64,000 nucleotides of DNA. Origin: Nomia melanderi (lineage: Eukaryota; Arthropoda; Insecta; Hymenoptera; Halictidae). The position numbers were made by a program, and so were the translations under genes. The stretch covers positions 6,503,501 through 6,567,500 of the forward strand of contig NC_135003.1 of NCBI RefSeq assembly GCF_051020985.1. Direction: 5' to 3'. How positions within the stretch are numbered: position 1 is the first letter of the stretch; each line of letters starts with the position of its first letter. The notes below the pieces were generated by a model, which was not told where the DNA came from, ran no database searches, and saw only the letters and a list, made by a program, of their open reading frames with translations. Of the stretch, positions 50,901-63,104 are shown piece by piece.

Positions 50901-50970
50901 GGGACTCCTCTGGCCCATAATCGGCCAAGACAGGTTCCCCCTTGAGGCTCTGCTTGCGCCCCAGCATCAT
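42604..50970 (-). CDS. na: Sodium leak channel NALCN / narrow abdomen
   Basis: Voltage-insensitive four-domain cation leak channel of the neuronal plasma membrane that sets resting potential; in flies it is needed for circadian output. Coding exons run 50866-50970, 50598-50783, 50307-50530, 49959-50233, 49635-49882, 49139-49528, 48826-49017, 48627-48764, 48343-48549, 48079-48275, 47877-47999, 47495-47668, 47207-47386, 46845-47097, 46598-46765, 46171-46379, 45977-46097, 45761-45894, 45506-45671, 45036-45230, 44613-44830, 43983-44206, 43755-43891, 43535-43671, 43306-43462, 43107-43226, 42869-43043 and 42604-42782. They give 1743 aa, the family's length. The filter is E277 (SQEGW), E552 (TQEAW), K1115 (FKGW) and E1389 (GEDW), the diagnostic NALCN EEKE set. 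The C-terminus keeps the conserved EVREWWKEQL block. The last exon has a second in-frame acceptor at 42821. The frame stays open upstream of the ATG to the acceptor at 50999, so an earlier start is possible. Confidence 0.96.
44863..44970. repeat. AT microsatellite in na intron
   Basis: Two long (TA)n tracts separated by AAT/TAAA units occupy just over half of the 205-bp intron between na exons 20 and 21. Length polymorphism is likely. Confidence 0.9.
47451..47480. repeat. Short GA-rich tract in na intron
   Basis: Imperfect (GA)n on the plus strand (CT-rich in the transcript) in the intron between na exons 12 and 13, close to the donor of exon 12. Confidence 0.75.
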
Positions 50971-51775
50971 AATAGGTATTATGTTTGCAATGGTGAGGCC
51001 TGTAACAAACAAATATTTTTTATTCATTCATATGTTCAGATATAATAATTATTTTTTATTGGGATTTAAATTTCTTGTTAATAAATATTTTAATAGCATT
51101 TGATGATACGATAAACAATAATGAATGAAAGAAGTTGTGAAATGCAAAGTCATATGCCTAAGAATATACAGTTCTTCATATAAAATTCTACAATGTGAAT
51201 AAAGATAAAAAATGTTGTAATATATAAAGCACAACTATTTCTAGTATCATACTCGTAAAAATAATTTAATTAACGATGTTGACCTACCTTTTTTTTAACC
51301 GTTTGGACGAAGACAAATATTGCCTTTACGGCAATTTATATAGACTACATTTCAGTATAAAGCAACGATAGAGCTTAACGTGTAATAAACATTTTAGCAG
51401 TAACAACAAGCTGGTAGCATGGCGGTAAACATTTTTTGGTTGAGTTCTGCAAGCTTTCCAGCGACAGTGAAAGCTCCACGAGCATGAGCAGTTAAGAGTT
51501 TGCTGCCGTGAGTAAATCAATATTTCAAATCTTGAATGAACGCGCGCCTCACGACGTATCCTCGAATTAACCAAATATTTTACTTTCAACGATTTTGACT
51601 CAAATGAATTTTTTTGTTGCATGTACGACTAACAGATTAAAAAATATTTGTCATATGTAGCTATAAATGCCTTGGTAAATCGGTATTTTTATTTAGAAAG
51701 AATTTTATGCAATACATAAATTTACGAGAAAATACATTTGTAAATACATATAATATATAAAGAATATATTTTTGT
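50971..51775 (-). other. na 5' untranslated region and na-ABCC spacer
   Basis: The exon carrying the na ATG starts at 50999 after a proper acceptor (tttgttacag), so at least one upstream exon exists. A consensus donor AAG|gtaggt at 51288 on the minus strand, followed upstream by a GC-richer stretch (51.29-51.6 kb), is a plausible non-coding first exon. No coding frame is supported here. Confidence 0.35.
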
Positions 51776-51781
51776 TTTATT
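51776..51781 (-). terminator. Poly(A) signal of the ABCC gene
   Basis: AATAAA on the minus strand, about 140 nt after the stop codon at 51920. It is the first canonical hexamer downstream of the stop. Confidence 0.55.
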
Positions 51782-51919
51782 AGAAAATATAAGGAATGAT
51801 TTATACGTTATCATTTCACTTTCCTTTAAAAATAATAGTGTAAAGTAGTAATATGAAAACTGTTCTTCAGTTGTAGTCAATACTTCTTAGTTATAATATT
51901 AACATTAATATTAATTAAG

Positions 51920-54900
51920 TCAAGACTCTTTTATGGCTTTATCCGCCGAAGTCAGCATTTTTGAAAATTCAGAGTTCGGATGAGATAAGAGTATGGATGG
52001 TGTATCGAATTCAATTATCTGCCCATTTTTCATAACAATAACGCGGTTACATGAAACCACAGTCTTTAAACGATGAGCAATTGTCAGTACGGTACAGTTT
52101 GAAAATTCATTTTGTATTGTACTTTGCACTGCCTCTTCAGTCTCAGGATCGACAGCAGCTGTTGCTTCATCCAGTATCATTACCTACAATTAATGGAATT
52201 AAAATTATTGTTACTAAATTAATTTAATTTAACAATACACAGTATGAATTATTCATTGCAGTTCTATATTTCAAAATGCAATGAATACGAATAACAAATA
52301 CTATACTTTAGTATTGCGTAAAAGTGCTCTGGTTAAACAAAGCAATTGCCTTTCACCAACACTCAGATTTTTTCCTCCGACTTCAACAAACGCATCCAGT
52401 TGTCCTAACATATGTCTTACCCTCTCTTTCATTTGTGTTTTTTCTAAAGCGCTCCAAATATCTGAGTCACTGCATTGCTTAAATGGGTCTAAATTTGATC
52501 TACAATAAAAATGAATAATTTCTTAAACCATTTTTTAAACACTTTAACCTTTTAAAGATAATTACCTGATAGTCCCGCTGAATAAAACAGGATCTTGAGG
52601 AATTATAGATAGTTTACTTCTCAATAACTCTAGGTTTATTTTCGCTATATCTACGCCATCAATTTTAATTTTCCCAGATGAAATTTCAACTAATCTGAAC
52701 AAAGCAACGACAAGAGAACTTTTTCCAGCCCCCGTTCGTCCAACGATACCTGAAATCCATTACATCGCGCCCTAAATAATTATCAGTAAATATAAGAATC
52801 ATTTTTTAAGTCACTCCTACCTATGTGTTCACCGGCGTTAATAGTAAACGAAATATTATTTAACACTGGCAACAGTTCTTTTCTATAACGCAACTGAACT
52901 TTATGGAATTCCAGCTTCCCATGAGTTGGCCACTCATTGGAAGGGTTTACAGGAGCTTTGCTGACGATGCCTTCCTTTTGTAAAGTCTGTATTATTTATG
53001 CATATACCTGGATTTAATTAAAATATTTTGTACGATGTATTACTAAAATGTATATTCGTTTACTGACTCTCAAATAGTAGCCTATTCTTTCGACACTTAT
53101 GAAACGTGTTTCTGTTTCCGCCATTAACCGTACAGTATACTGAAAAACACCTGTCATTTGGGTGGAATATGCCATTGCTAAACCGGCGAAAGCTGGTGGT
53201 ATCTGATTTTTTAGCGCTATCACAAGAAAGGCGGTGATAGATGAGGAAACAATTGCCAAACTATCGAGCCTTGCAGCTGACCATCTCATAACTGACTGAC
53301 AGAGGTAAAGACACAAATTATTTAAGTCAAACAGTTCCTCAAATCTAGAAAATAATAACTTGTTAAGAACTTGTAATAATCGCAACATCCAATTTATTAT
53401 CTGTTCAAATAATTTCAATGAAAATAAACATACTTATTTATAAAAGCTTTCTCCTTTTGAAACGCATGAATGGTGTTCGTGCCATGTACAGTAGTCGTGA
53501 CAAAACTTAGAATGGGTGATTTCGAAGTACTTTCCATCCGCTTAAAGTCTCTCATTGCAACTCTAAAAACAATTTTCTATATTTAAATGCTCTTCGATAT
53601 TATTTAAAAATCTGTTTGTTTTACCTAAATATTCTACTAATGTAAAAGAAAGTGGCCCCAAGAATAATTAATGGCAACGAAAACCATGGTATTATTGAAC
53701 ATATGAAAATAATTGGGAAACTGCATGTGAAGAAATTCTGTACCATATTTTCTACGGAAATTGGAATGTAGTTGTCCACTATAATAAAAAAAATAATAAA
53801 TTAGACAAGTAAGATAATTTCCATTTATAATACCGGTAGAAATATTTAAAAAGCTTTCACCTTCGTCCACATCACGGCTGAAAATATTTTGTATTCTACC
53901 GCTAGGCGTGGATTCAAAGAATGTTAACGTGGATTCAATCATTTTTTTGAACACTTTATTATGTAGTGCCGTCGAAGCACTTATTGTAGTATAGCTAATA
54001 ATTAAACCACGTATCAGACTTGTAAATAAAATAGCTCCAATGCAGGCTCCGTAAATATTTTGATAATATGTAAAGTCAGGATTGTCATTTAAGTTTTCTG
54101 ATACTATAGTTTCATTAGTTTTAGGGTCGGTAATGTTCTTGAAAAAATGATACAATAGAGATATAAGACATGCTTCAGAAATATATTTTATGTTACAATT
54201 ATTATACGCAAGTATAATAATTCTATAAGAAATATATGATTAATTACGTTTATAATCAGTAGATTCAAAAAATTCAAAAAGACACGAAATTTAATTTAAA
54301 GTTCATAATTTTTTACAGTTTCTTATTGTCCTGAGAATATATTGAATCACTGTATATAATAGTATAAAAAATACTTACTCCACCACCAGCCTTAATCCAT
54401 ATAGCTAACCACCAAGAACTAAATGTAGAGCTTCCTACGTTCAAAAAAAGTGTACAAAATACTAAAACTCCTATAAAATAACCACCCGCAGATTTTATGT
54501 ATACGTGGTACGTGTGCGCTTTCACTGTACCCGTTTCCACTTTTTCTTCCGTGGTTAAAGACGATCCTAAAAAAATACATATAAATTAAATTATATTCAA
54601 ATTATAATTGATTTGTGACACATACCTCCTCCAGACATTCTATTTGATACTTCGCCATTGTTGGAGTCATGCAATGAACTACTATTTGCTACAATTTGTG
54701 TTTTCAAATTCTTGCTGGAGTTTTTACTTTCAATTTGAGCACTTGTGGTTGATGGTTTACTAAATAAAATTAAATTATATAATACGATTATGTTGTTAAA
54801 ATTCGAAATATTAAACGCATCATTTATACAACGCTCACTCTTTTGTATTGTCCTCGGTTGTTAACAGTGAACTGTTCACCATTGAAGTATATTCCTTATT

Positions 54901-57900
54901 TAGTTGCATCAACTCATCATGCGTGCCTTGTTCTATAATTCTACCGTTACTCAATAAGTAGATTTCATCACAGTGTTTTAGAAACTAAAATTTATAGAAA
55001 ATTGTATTACTCGTTAATAGCACAATAAACATATAATCGAATATGAATGAAACATACTTGAACTTGATGCGTCACAAAAAGAACACATTTGTTCTTGAGT
55101 GCTCCAAGAATTAAATTCTTAAAAATGTATGATCCCACGTGAACATCTACTGCGCTTAATGGATCATCCAACAAATAAATATCTCTATGAACAGATGAAA
55201 ACAGTGAATATTTTTTACAGTGTAAATATAGTATTGATTTTCATTGAGATGAAAAATATTTTAAGATGGAAAATTTCTTACCGGTTGGCATATAGTGCTC
55301 TAGCCAGAGCAACTCTTTGCTTTTGACCACCTGACAAATTAATACCTCTCTCGCCTATTTCAGTATCATCTCCACCGGGTAACATGTTTATGTCTTCTTT
55401 TAAGTTACATACTGTAACTGCATGATAATATCGCTTAGCGTCAAACTGATTACCAAATAAGATATTTTCTCTAAGCGTTGCGTTAACAATCCATGCTTGC
55501 TGACTAACATAGGCGCATGAACCTTCTCTCAAGAGTTGCCCATTAGTCATTTTCAATTGTCCCAAGGCAGCAAGTAATAGACTAGATTTTCCACTTCCTA
55601 CGTGGCCACAGATTCCTACTAATCCGCCTTTTTCTGCCTCAAATTTAATTTGAGAAAGCACTTCAACATATTGAGTCCCTTTAGAAGGTTCAGTTAGTTT
55701 TTCTAATTCGACTTTGTTCCTCGAATCTGAAGAGTCTTTTCTGAAATAAAATGTCGAAAACTGACTTCGATAACATAGCAAAAAATAATAATAAATGTTT
55801 TAGTAATAACATAAACTCACGTTTTTTCATTATTAAAATTTTTTGATTCGTTATAATTTTGATTCAAAATCGAGTTTTCATATACAAATGTACCGTTAGC
55901 AATGACTACCGCTTGTGATTTTACAACTGCTTTTGATATATGGCATGTGTGTTCTTCTAGAAGTAATACATTCTGCACAAAAAGCACTAATCATTAAAAG
56001 TGTATGGCAAAGTAAAATAGGAGAAGTAATTTCATTATACAACAGCATGTTTCTTAAAAACATTTTCTAGCTGTATTAATAATTGGTATATTTATCTCTT
56101 AATCCATGCAACACATATTTATAAACATTGACAAGTGTTCAGAGTAATCCAATCAACGTAATTACTTGAATGTTATCTGCATTACTATTAATGATAATTT
56201 CATGATCATTTTTAATTTCTGAAATTTTATCAATTACAACATATACCTTTCAAATCATATTTCTTGTTTGAATAATTGATTATTCAAATATAATTGAGTT
56301 GCCCTGTACTTGCCAGTACGTTTAAAATAAAAATCATTGCACACTACTTTGTTCAAAGCACACAACTAAAATGAGCAAAGAAATTACTAAATGTTATCAT
56401 GCATAAAGCAATTATGTAAATTCACTATAAATGTTTAAGCTGTTGCAACATACATAAAGTGCAAAATAAGTTTCATTAAAGTACAGTGACTACATGCTAC
56501 AAATCCAGTTTTCATACCATTCTGATGTTCAATTTCTCTTCTCTGTTACATACCAAACATGAAATAAAGTAACTTACAAAACATTATGCATTGTAACAAA
56601 GAATAAAAGCATTTTTGTTATCCATTTTTCATTCACAAAGCTACAAAGATGCATAGAACTACTGGAAATGTATTTACATTAATATAATCTCACGATACCA
56701 TTAGTACTATTAGTAATCAATAGTGACAATAAATAGACAAAAAATAAACACCTGCAATCTGTTGAGCGTTATTTTTGATTCAGCGATCTGAACTAAGGCC
56801 ACTTGTAAAAACATGAAAGAGGAGCGAAATTGAGAATTGAGTAACGATATGAAGGGAAACACCTGGAAAAAGTAACATATCCCAGTTTAAAGTAATGGTA
56901 TTTATCATTATTAATTGTTTCTAATTGTTTCCAAATATTCTTTGTGCGTTAAATTGTAAGTGCAAGTGAAGTGCACCCCAATCTTAAATGGTTAATATCA
57001 CAGGGAGGAGTAAGAGAAAAAGCAATTGCTTCGATATATTATTTATACACCATGCAGTACTTTCCCCTTTACACTCACAACTGTTATGAGAAGCTTTTAC
57101 CATTATACTAAACTGATATTTAAAGTCAGCTAGTACATATTATTAATAATACAACTTTCGTGCAAATCCTATGCATTTTTCCCATCAAATTATATTAAGT
57201 TAAGTGACTTCCAGTATAAAATACATGAAAGCTAGTTTCCTAATAAAAGGTACGAAAATTACGTGTATAGATTAAATTATAACTGAAACCTAAAATTCTG
57301 GAATATTTTAATATTAAATCATATTAGATTAAGTCACAAGTAAGTTCTGTTTTTTTTTTAATAGAGCTTATTTTTTACTTGAACTTTTTTTGACACTTTA
57401 ATTTTTAAATTTAAACTTAGAGACAATTTTCTAATAGTCTTTATTATAGAAGTATAATCGGGTAATGCTTGGAACAACAATTATACTCTACTTATAACGG
57501 ATCTTACTTATGGCTAAACCCATTAATTTAAACTTAATCTTTGAGAGACCTTGAGTCTTCTAAGGGTAATACGGGCGTCGAAAAAATAACGTGTAGAGTC
57601 CTTAAGGGAAACGAGGGCCAATCTCAGCATACTTCCAAAAAATGTTGTAACTGGGAAAGCCTGCAATATATATTGCATTAAACGAAATTGTTACTTCAGA
57701 CATCCTTAAGCATTTTGCATGGATATAAACGATTCCATTGACCACTGAAGTAATAATCTTTTTATTACGAAATTACTTATTCTAATATTCCTCCGTAAAA
57801 TTCATTCAGTTGTGTAATATGATAAAACTGGAACCTTCAATATTATTATCGATTCAATGATATTTAAAAATTAGTATACCTGAGCGGCAGTGATACTACT

Positions 57901-60101
57901 GCTCGACGATAAATGAGCTAAAACTGTAATGATAGCAGATATTGCAGGTACAGCTGGCGTTAAAGAAATTGCAAGGCTTTGAAAGTATACAGTTTTATGT
58001 AACCAGTGTTCTTCCTTCTTTCGTATATCTAAATGACAATACAAACGTAATAATATTTTAAACATATAAATATTACTTACCATAGTTTACTTAAAAGTGA
58101 TCGTACCTAACAGTTTGCGACTGAAATATTTCTCCCACGAATACATTTTAATTAATTTTATACATTCTAAGATTTCGTTCATCAATTTCACTCGTATATC
58201 TGTGACAATAACAGTCTTCGAACGAAAGTATCCAACTACACGAGATATGAGATACTAAAAAAATAAATGTATATTTATATCGTATTCTAAAATATTAGAA
58301 AAATATAGGATACAAAATAATCATACGCACCTGAAAAGGATAGAATAGAATAAAAACAACTGTCCCAAGAAGAGCTAATGGACTAAGTATCCACAGTATA
58401 TAAATTATACCACAAGTGACGATTATTGGGCCATTGAGGACCATAGGTCCATAAATAATCACTTCAAAGAGTCTTTGACTATCGTTAGTAAATAAATTGA
58501 TTATCTAAAACCATAAGAAATTAATAGTGCATACTCTATTTAATATTCATATAAATATTAATTAAATATTACCTCTCCTGTACTTTTATTTCCAAGGCTA
58601 TTCAGTCTTATAATTTTCTTGTACAAAAGACTGATACAAGCAGATTTTAATCTTAACGCTGTTCTAATGTTTGTATTCCAAGTCCAAGTGAAAAATATCA
58701 TTCGTAAAACATCACAACATGTTAATAATATTGCCCACTTTATACCTTCCCACACGTCTTCTTCTGGAGATTGAACGTGTTCTAATACTTTCTTCATTAA
58801 TATCATCTGGAAAACGAAAGAAATAAGTAAACTATTTATATGATCTTCAATTTTATAGAATATATATTCAGTAAATTATATAAAACCAAAGCTTATACAG
58901 GACTTAGGAATCCACAAATTGTACTACAAGTTATTAAGAACCATGCAATATATATCCTTGTTCGCACAAATCGCCAAGCAACCATCGGAAATGAAGCCAT
59001 ATTTGGACCGCGCTCGTTTAACTCCTCTTGCCAAAGTACCTCCAATCTACATATGAAATTGTATTTTACAAGAGGTACAATTTCTATAGCTAAAGATAAT
59101 TTTATAGATCCGTTATGATGTAAGACAGTGATTCTTGGAAGCAGAACTTCTATTTATTATAAAATAAGTTGTCAAATTGTCAAATTTAATTTTTCTTATT
59201 TTTTTAAATCTAGGTTTAAGATCATTCAAAGCAGAATCAAATTAAAAGAATTGGCTTAACTAACTATTTGAAACTCATGAGCTTAACTTCCATTGAATTT
59301 ATATATAGTAATTACCTTTGTGTATTATATTTACAACTTTCATAAGATGATATATGTGGGATATCATTTATACTAATACCCTTCTTATATGCTTTCCATA
59401 TATAAGGTGTTATCCAAGTATATAAAACATATGAAAATAATCCAGCATTGTCTGCTGGCATACTTTCTTTGTCTCTAAAATGTAAAACAAATGTACAAAA
59501 ACCATTACATTATTAACAGTAAAGCTACCAGCAGGTCAAGATGACCTATTCCTGATTACTTCTTTTACACTTTGACTGCTTAGTAGTTCTAATGTTAAGG
59601 AAGTTGTTCAAATACACACGATTTTTCATGACGTATGGGTATAAGATTCCTCAAAGCTGGATTATATCGGCTGATGTCAGATCTCCTAATGTATTCCACA
59701 GCTATTTTTGGTGAACGTGCATTTGGACTGGGAAGCAAAAAGTGCTGCCCCTTATTATTATCGCTATATCTGAAAGGATATAAATTTGATGTTTAGATTT
59801 AAGATATACACAGTTTACATATATCTAATTAATAAAAGAAACAAAGATAATATTTAACAAAATTAAATTGTCTATTAAAAGATCTTTAAGTTGACATTTA
59901 AAAAAAATGAATTTAATCAGTACATTCCTTATTATTAAACAATCTTATTACTCTTATGTATTCAATTTGTATAAATTATTGTTTTTAATTGTAATAGTTA
60001 AATTATTGTGCATCATACCTTTCAATGTTAAAATTCAAATTCTCATTATTTTCTACTTCTTCATTATTGACAACAGTATCCTCTTTGTGTCTTTCATCCA
60101 T
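51920..60101 (-). CDS. ABCC5-type multidrug resistance-associated ABC transporter
   Basis: Full-length ABC exporter of subfamily C. Exons are 60019-60101, 59620-59769, 59316-59474, 58899-59046, 58573-58806, 58331-58504, 58107-58254, 57880-58028, exon 9 (57550-57660 or 56752-56862), 55821-55972, 55282-55740, 55058-55184, 54839-54984, 54626-54759, 54379-54566, 53861-54137, 53625-53778, 53434-53562, 53068-53344, 52821-52986, 52566-52749, 52307-52499 and 51920-52183. With one exon 9 they give 1401 aa. NBD1 has Walker A GHVGSGKSS (Lys about 554), signature LSGGQKQR and Walker B IYLLDDP with Asp at the catalytic position, the usual degenerate ABCC site. NBD2 has GRTGAGKSS (Lys about 1198), LSVGERQ, a catalytic ILDEA and switch His in IAHRL. 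No TMD0 is present. SVGERQLLC, SAGGYF and FDTPSILLS fit the ABCC5/11/12 branch, known for cyclic nucleotide, folate and haem export. The substrate here is unknown. Confidence 0.93.
56752..56862 (-). other. ABCC exon 9, version B (111 nt)
   Basis: Same length, same phases and the same position in the protein as version A, beginning VFPFISLLNS and ending TLNRLQ. The acceptor is ctttttccag and the donor CAG|gtgttt. About 10 of 37 residues are identical to version A, concentrated at both ends, which shows an old tandem exon duplication. Confidence 0.8.
57550..57660 (-). other. ABCC exon 9, version A (111 nt)
   Basis: Phase 0 to phase 0, 37 codons beginning AFPVTTFFGS and ending TLRRLK. The acceptor is tatattgcag; the donor is weak (AAG|gtctct). 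It encodes the last part of the first membrane domain (aa 416-452). Confidence 0.8.
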
Positions 60102-61640
60102 TTCTTTTTATACTGTAAATCAATAAAAAATTATTAGACTTATAAATAAATAAAACAAACTTTCCTAGAAAAAAAAACATTAACGAAGTTATTGAATAAA
60201 ACACAAATTTTATACATTTTTTTGAAACTGATAAAAAATTCTATATGCCATGAAACAAGTCGTTAAATGTCATTGACACATTTCGTTAACATATCAATCC
60301 ATGTAAATAAGTGGTCAATGGTTTTAAAAACTTACTACTCGCTTTTATTAACTTCAAACCAATTAAGATTAGATAAAAAGAGATTAAAGAAATATATTAT
60401 AAAATACTGTTCCTTATTTCGTAACAGTGTCACTACCTTTATTGCCGTTGACGACTAGGCGAAGAAAATTAATTTGGCTGATAAGTGACAGGGTACATGA
60501 CGCTTTACGGTGCACTTGACGTTGGTGAAGAGTGTCGAGTGCGTTAGAAGAATGATAAGGAATCTAATCTTCCTAATCAATTACTGAGGCTGAGCAAACA
60601 TATCTCGTCTATCCGTATAACTTTATTATTCAAATTTTCATATTGTAACTATTTCTTGCGCGTTGACATTCCATCACTTTTCACCGTTTTGAAATTTGTT
60701 TATTATACTATATACAATTTGTAACAAATTCAATTTTAATTATACTTTCTTTCCTGTTAATAATATCAGAAATGTTTCTGGTAGTTACCAGAAATTATTT
60801 AATTAAATAACCCTTATAATGTACTTTTATTTTTTTTTAATTCCGATGCATTCATTAAAGTTGAATGTGTCAAGACTTAATTGCGTCTTCTTTTACAGAA
60901 TTCCTTCACCTTCTCTACCTTGCATGGAAACCGTTTGTTACTAGCTTTGGTTATAGCAGTAATGATATTAATAATCTGTAGTCATACTAATACACGTTAC
61001 TTTATTTGTCAAGTGATTTATTAAGTCGTCCTTGCTATGTAGATCTTCATCCACATGCTTGCCTAATCACACACGAAGTATGTTTGAATTACTCAGTATG
61101 GACCGGTACATCGAAAGTATGCATGATGTGTTTCTCTTTGTTCCGAGGTTATTTGTATGCCACGAATGTGCTGTAAAGACTTCTTATTCATAGATCGTTT
61201 TTATAAAAATTAATATAAGGAAGAGTTTATTTTATCCATTAAAAGCACTTTGATATTGTAGATGGAATAAAAAATTTATTAATTACATATTCTTGTTGTT
61301 TTTATTTCAATGTAATTTTGCTCAGTTACACTTTTTATGAATGTGTGCATCAATAGTTTACTCATTTCAATTCACTTTCACTTAATTTTTGAATGCATAT
61401 TCAATTTTAATGAAATAATATACAGTGATAACTAATATAAATGTAAAATTATAATTGTATACGTATAAAGTATTAAAATTAAACTACAATTGTAAAACTC
61501 AATGGAAATAATATTTTATTAAAATATTAGATTTTCTTCATGCAGAATTGGTTTGTTTTAAATTTCTGTTCTTACAAATTGGATCATATATCTGTATGGA
61601 GGAGGAATATATTAGAAAAAAAACGTTGAATTATGAAGAT
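60102..61640. other. ABCC 5' region and spacer
   Basis: The exon with the ABCC ATG begins after an acceptor (atttacag), so a non-coding exon lies upstream. A consensus donor AAAG|gtagtg on the minus strand ends such a candidate exon at 60437. The rest is AT-rich with no gene recognised. Confidence 0.35.
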
Positions 61641-63104
61641 AATATTTATTATTATACTTTATAAAACACAGGTCACATCAAACATACACCATTCCTACAA
61701 ATTTTTCATGCACAAGACAATTTACGAGGATACAATTTTCGTTTTTTTTTTTTGCGAATTTACTCCACTCACATACAAAACATGAAGTCCCAAACGAATA
61801 CACACATACCCGCCTCGTGTACAACATTCATTTCCACAGTGAAATATTTAGAGTATTCTAACTCTGTTCACTTGTACACAGTGAAATATTACACATATAT
61901 TTATGTTGTTGGCTCTTCGAACATTCATAAGAGTTAAAGATGCTGCAAGTAACAGATTGGCGAATATGAAACTACGTTGTTTAACAAGTTGAATTTTACA
62001 ATAGAATAAAACAATTTTAACATTCTGTATCTGTTTATTATTATCATAAAAGCAATAGAAAATTTAATATTGATTCACGAGATTACTGAATTTCTTATAG
62101 TTTCTGATTTCCTTTTCATTTATTCATTTCTTAGTTCGTTCGTTGCAAAATAAATTATTTAAATCATTTGAAATCTATATCTTAAGAAAGCTAAATGTAG
62201 CTACTTTTAAGGTGTTCCGTGAATACCAACCTAATTAAATTCTTTCAGAAGCAAATATGTATATAATTTTTGTAAATGCCAAAAGTGGAATAGTACAAGA
62301 AGATTTGATACATACGGTGAATAAATGTCTCTTTATCCTTCCTTTGTACTATCCAGAAGAAACAGTAAGTTAACGTAAACTATGTAAATATAACTGTGAA
62401 TTATTATTCAGATAAATATGTTACAGTATGAAGTAATCATTGAAGATTATTTGTATCCGATAGGTAAACTAACTATATCTTGTACGTGCAAACACGTTTT
62501 TATTTCTAACTCTGTCAATAACTTGTCGTCAAAGCTGTCATTACATAATTCGTATATATGCTTATTTTTATGATATTATTTGAGTTTGGAACACTTCTTA
62601 TAAGGTCTTAATGAAGTAGCGGATATACAATGCACTTGAAACTGTGTAGAAAACAGAAATAAGGAAAAAAAGTTGAACAATATATGTATATATGACTCAG
62701 TTTTTCTCTTTCTTAATGAAACAACACTGATCTCTAAAATTTTTCAAATATAAACTGTCTTTTACAAAGTTATTTGTAGTTATAATTAAAACTTGAAAAC
62801 AAAATGAAAATGGAAGAGAAAATAGTAATAAACATAAATTCTAATTTATGTTGCGGACGTATTTAACTAACTAATGTTCATGGATAATACTTTATCGTTA
62901 TAAAAAGTGAAACATAATCTTTCCATATGTTCTGCTTAACACCAATACATATGTATCTCATATAGTGTAGAACGAAACATTTTAACTTCTAATTGAACAT
63001 AATATAGAAATCAAGTGTCATTGTGATGATACAATTCATTGTTTTAAAACTTTGATTTGCAATGCGTTTTACCGTCGATAGCGTAAGAAACGCGATATCC
63101 GCCC
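61641..63104 (-). other. Probable glorund 3' UTR
   Basis: AT-rich sequence directly downstream of the glorund stop. Several AATAAA hexamers occur on the minus strand, the farthest considered near 61650. The true cleavage site cannot be chosen from sequence. A 12-nt T run lies at 61742-61753. Confidence 0.35.

Noticed and set aside
53014..53418. Uninterrupted frame reading past the ABCC exon 19 boundaries
   Set aside because: The extra residues at both ends are intron read-through. GT-AG sites at 53068 and 53344 restore the family alignment.
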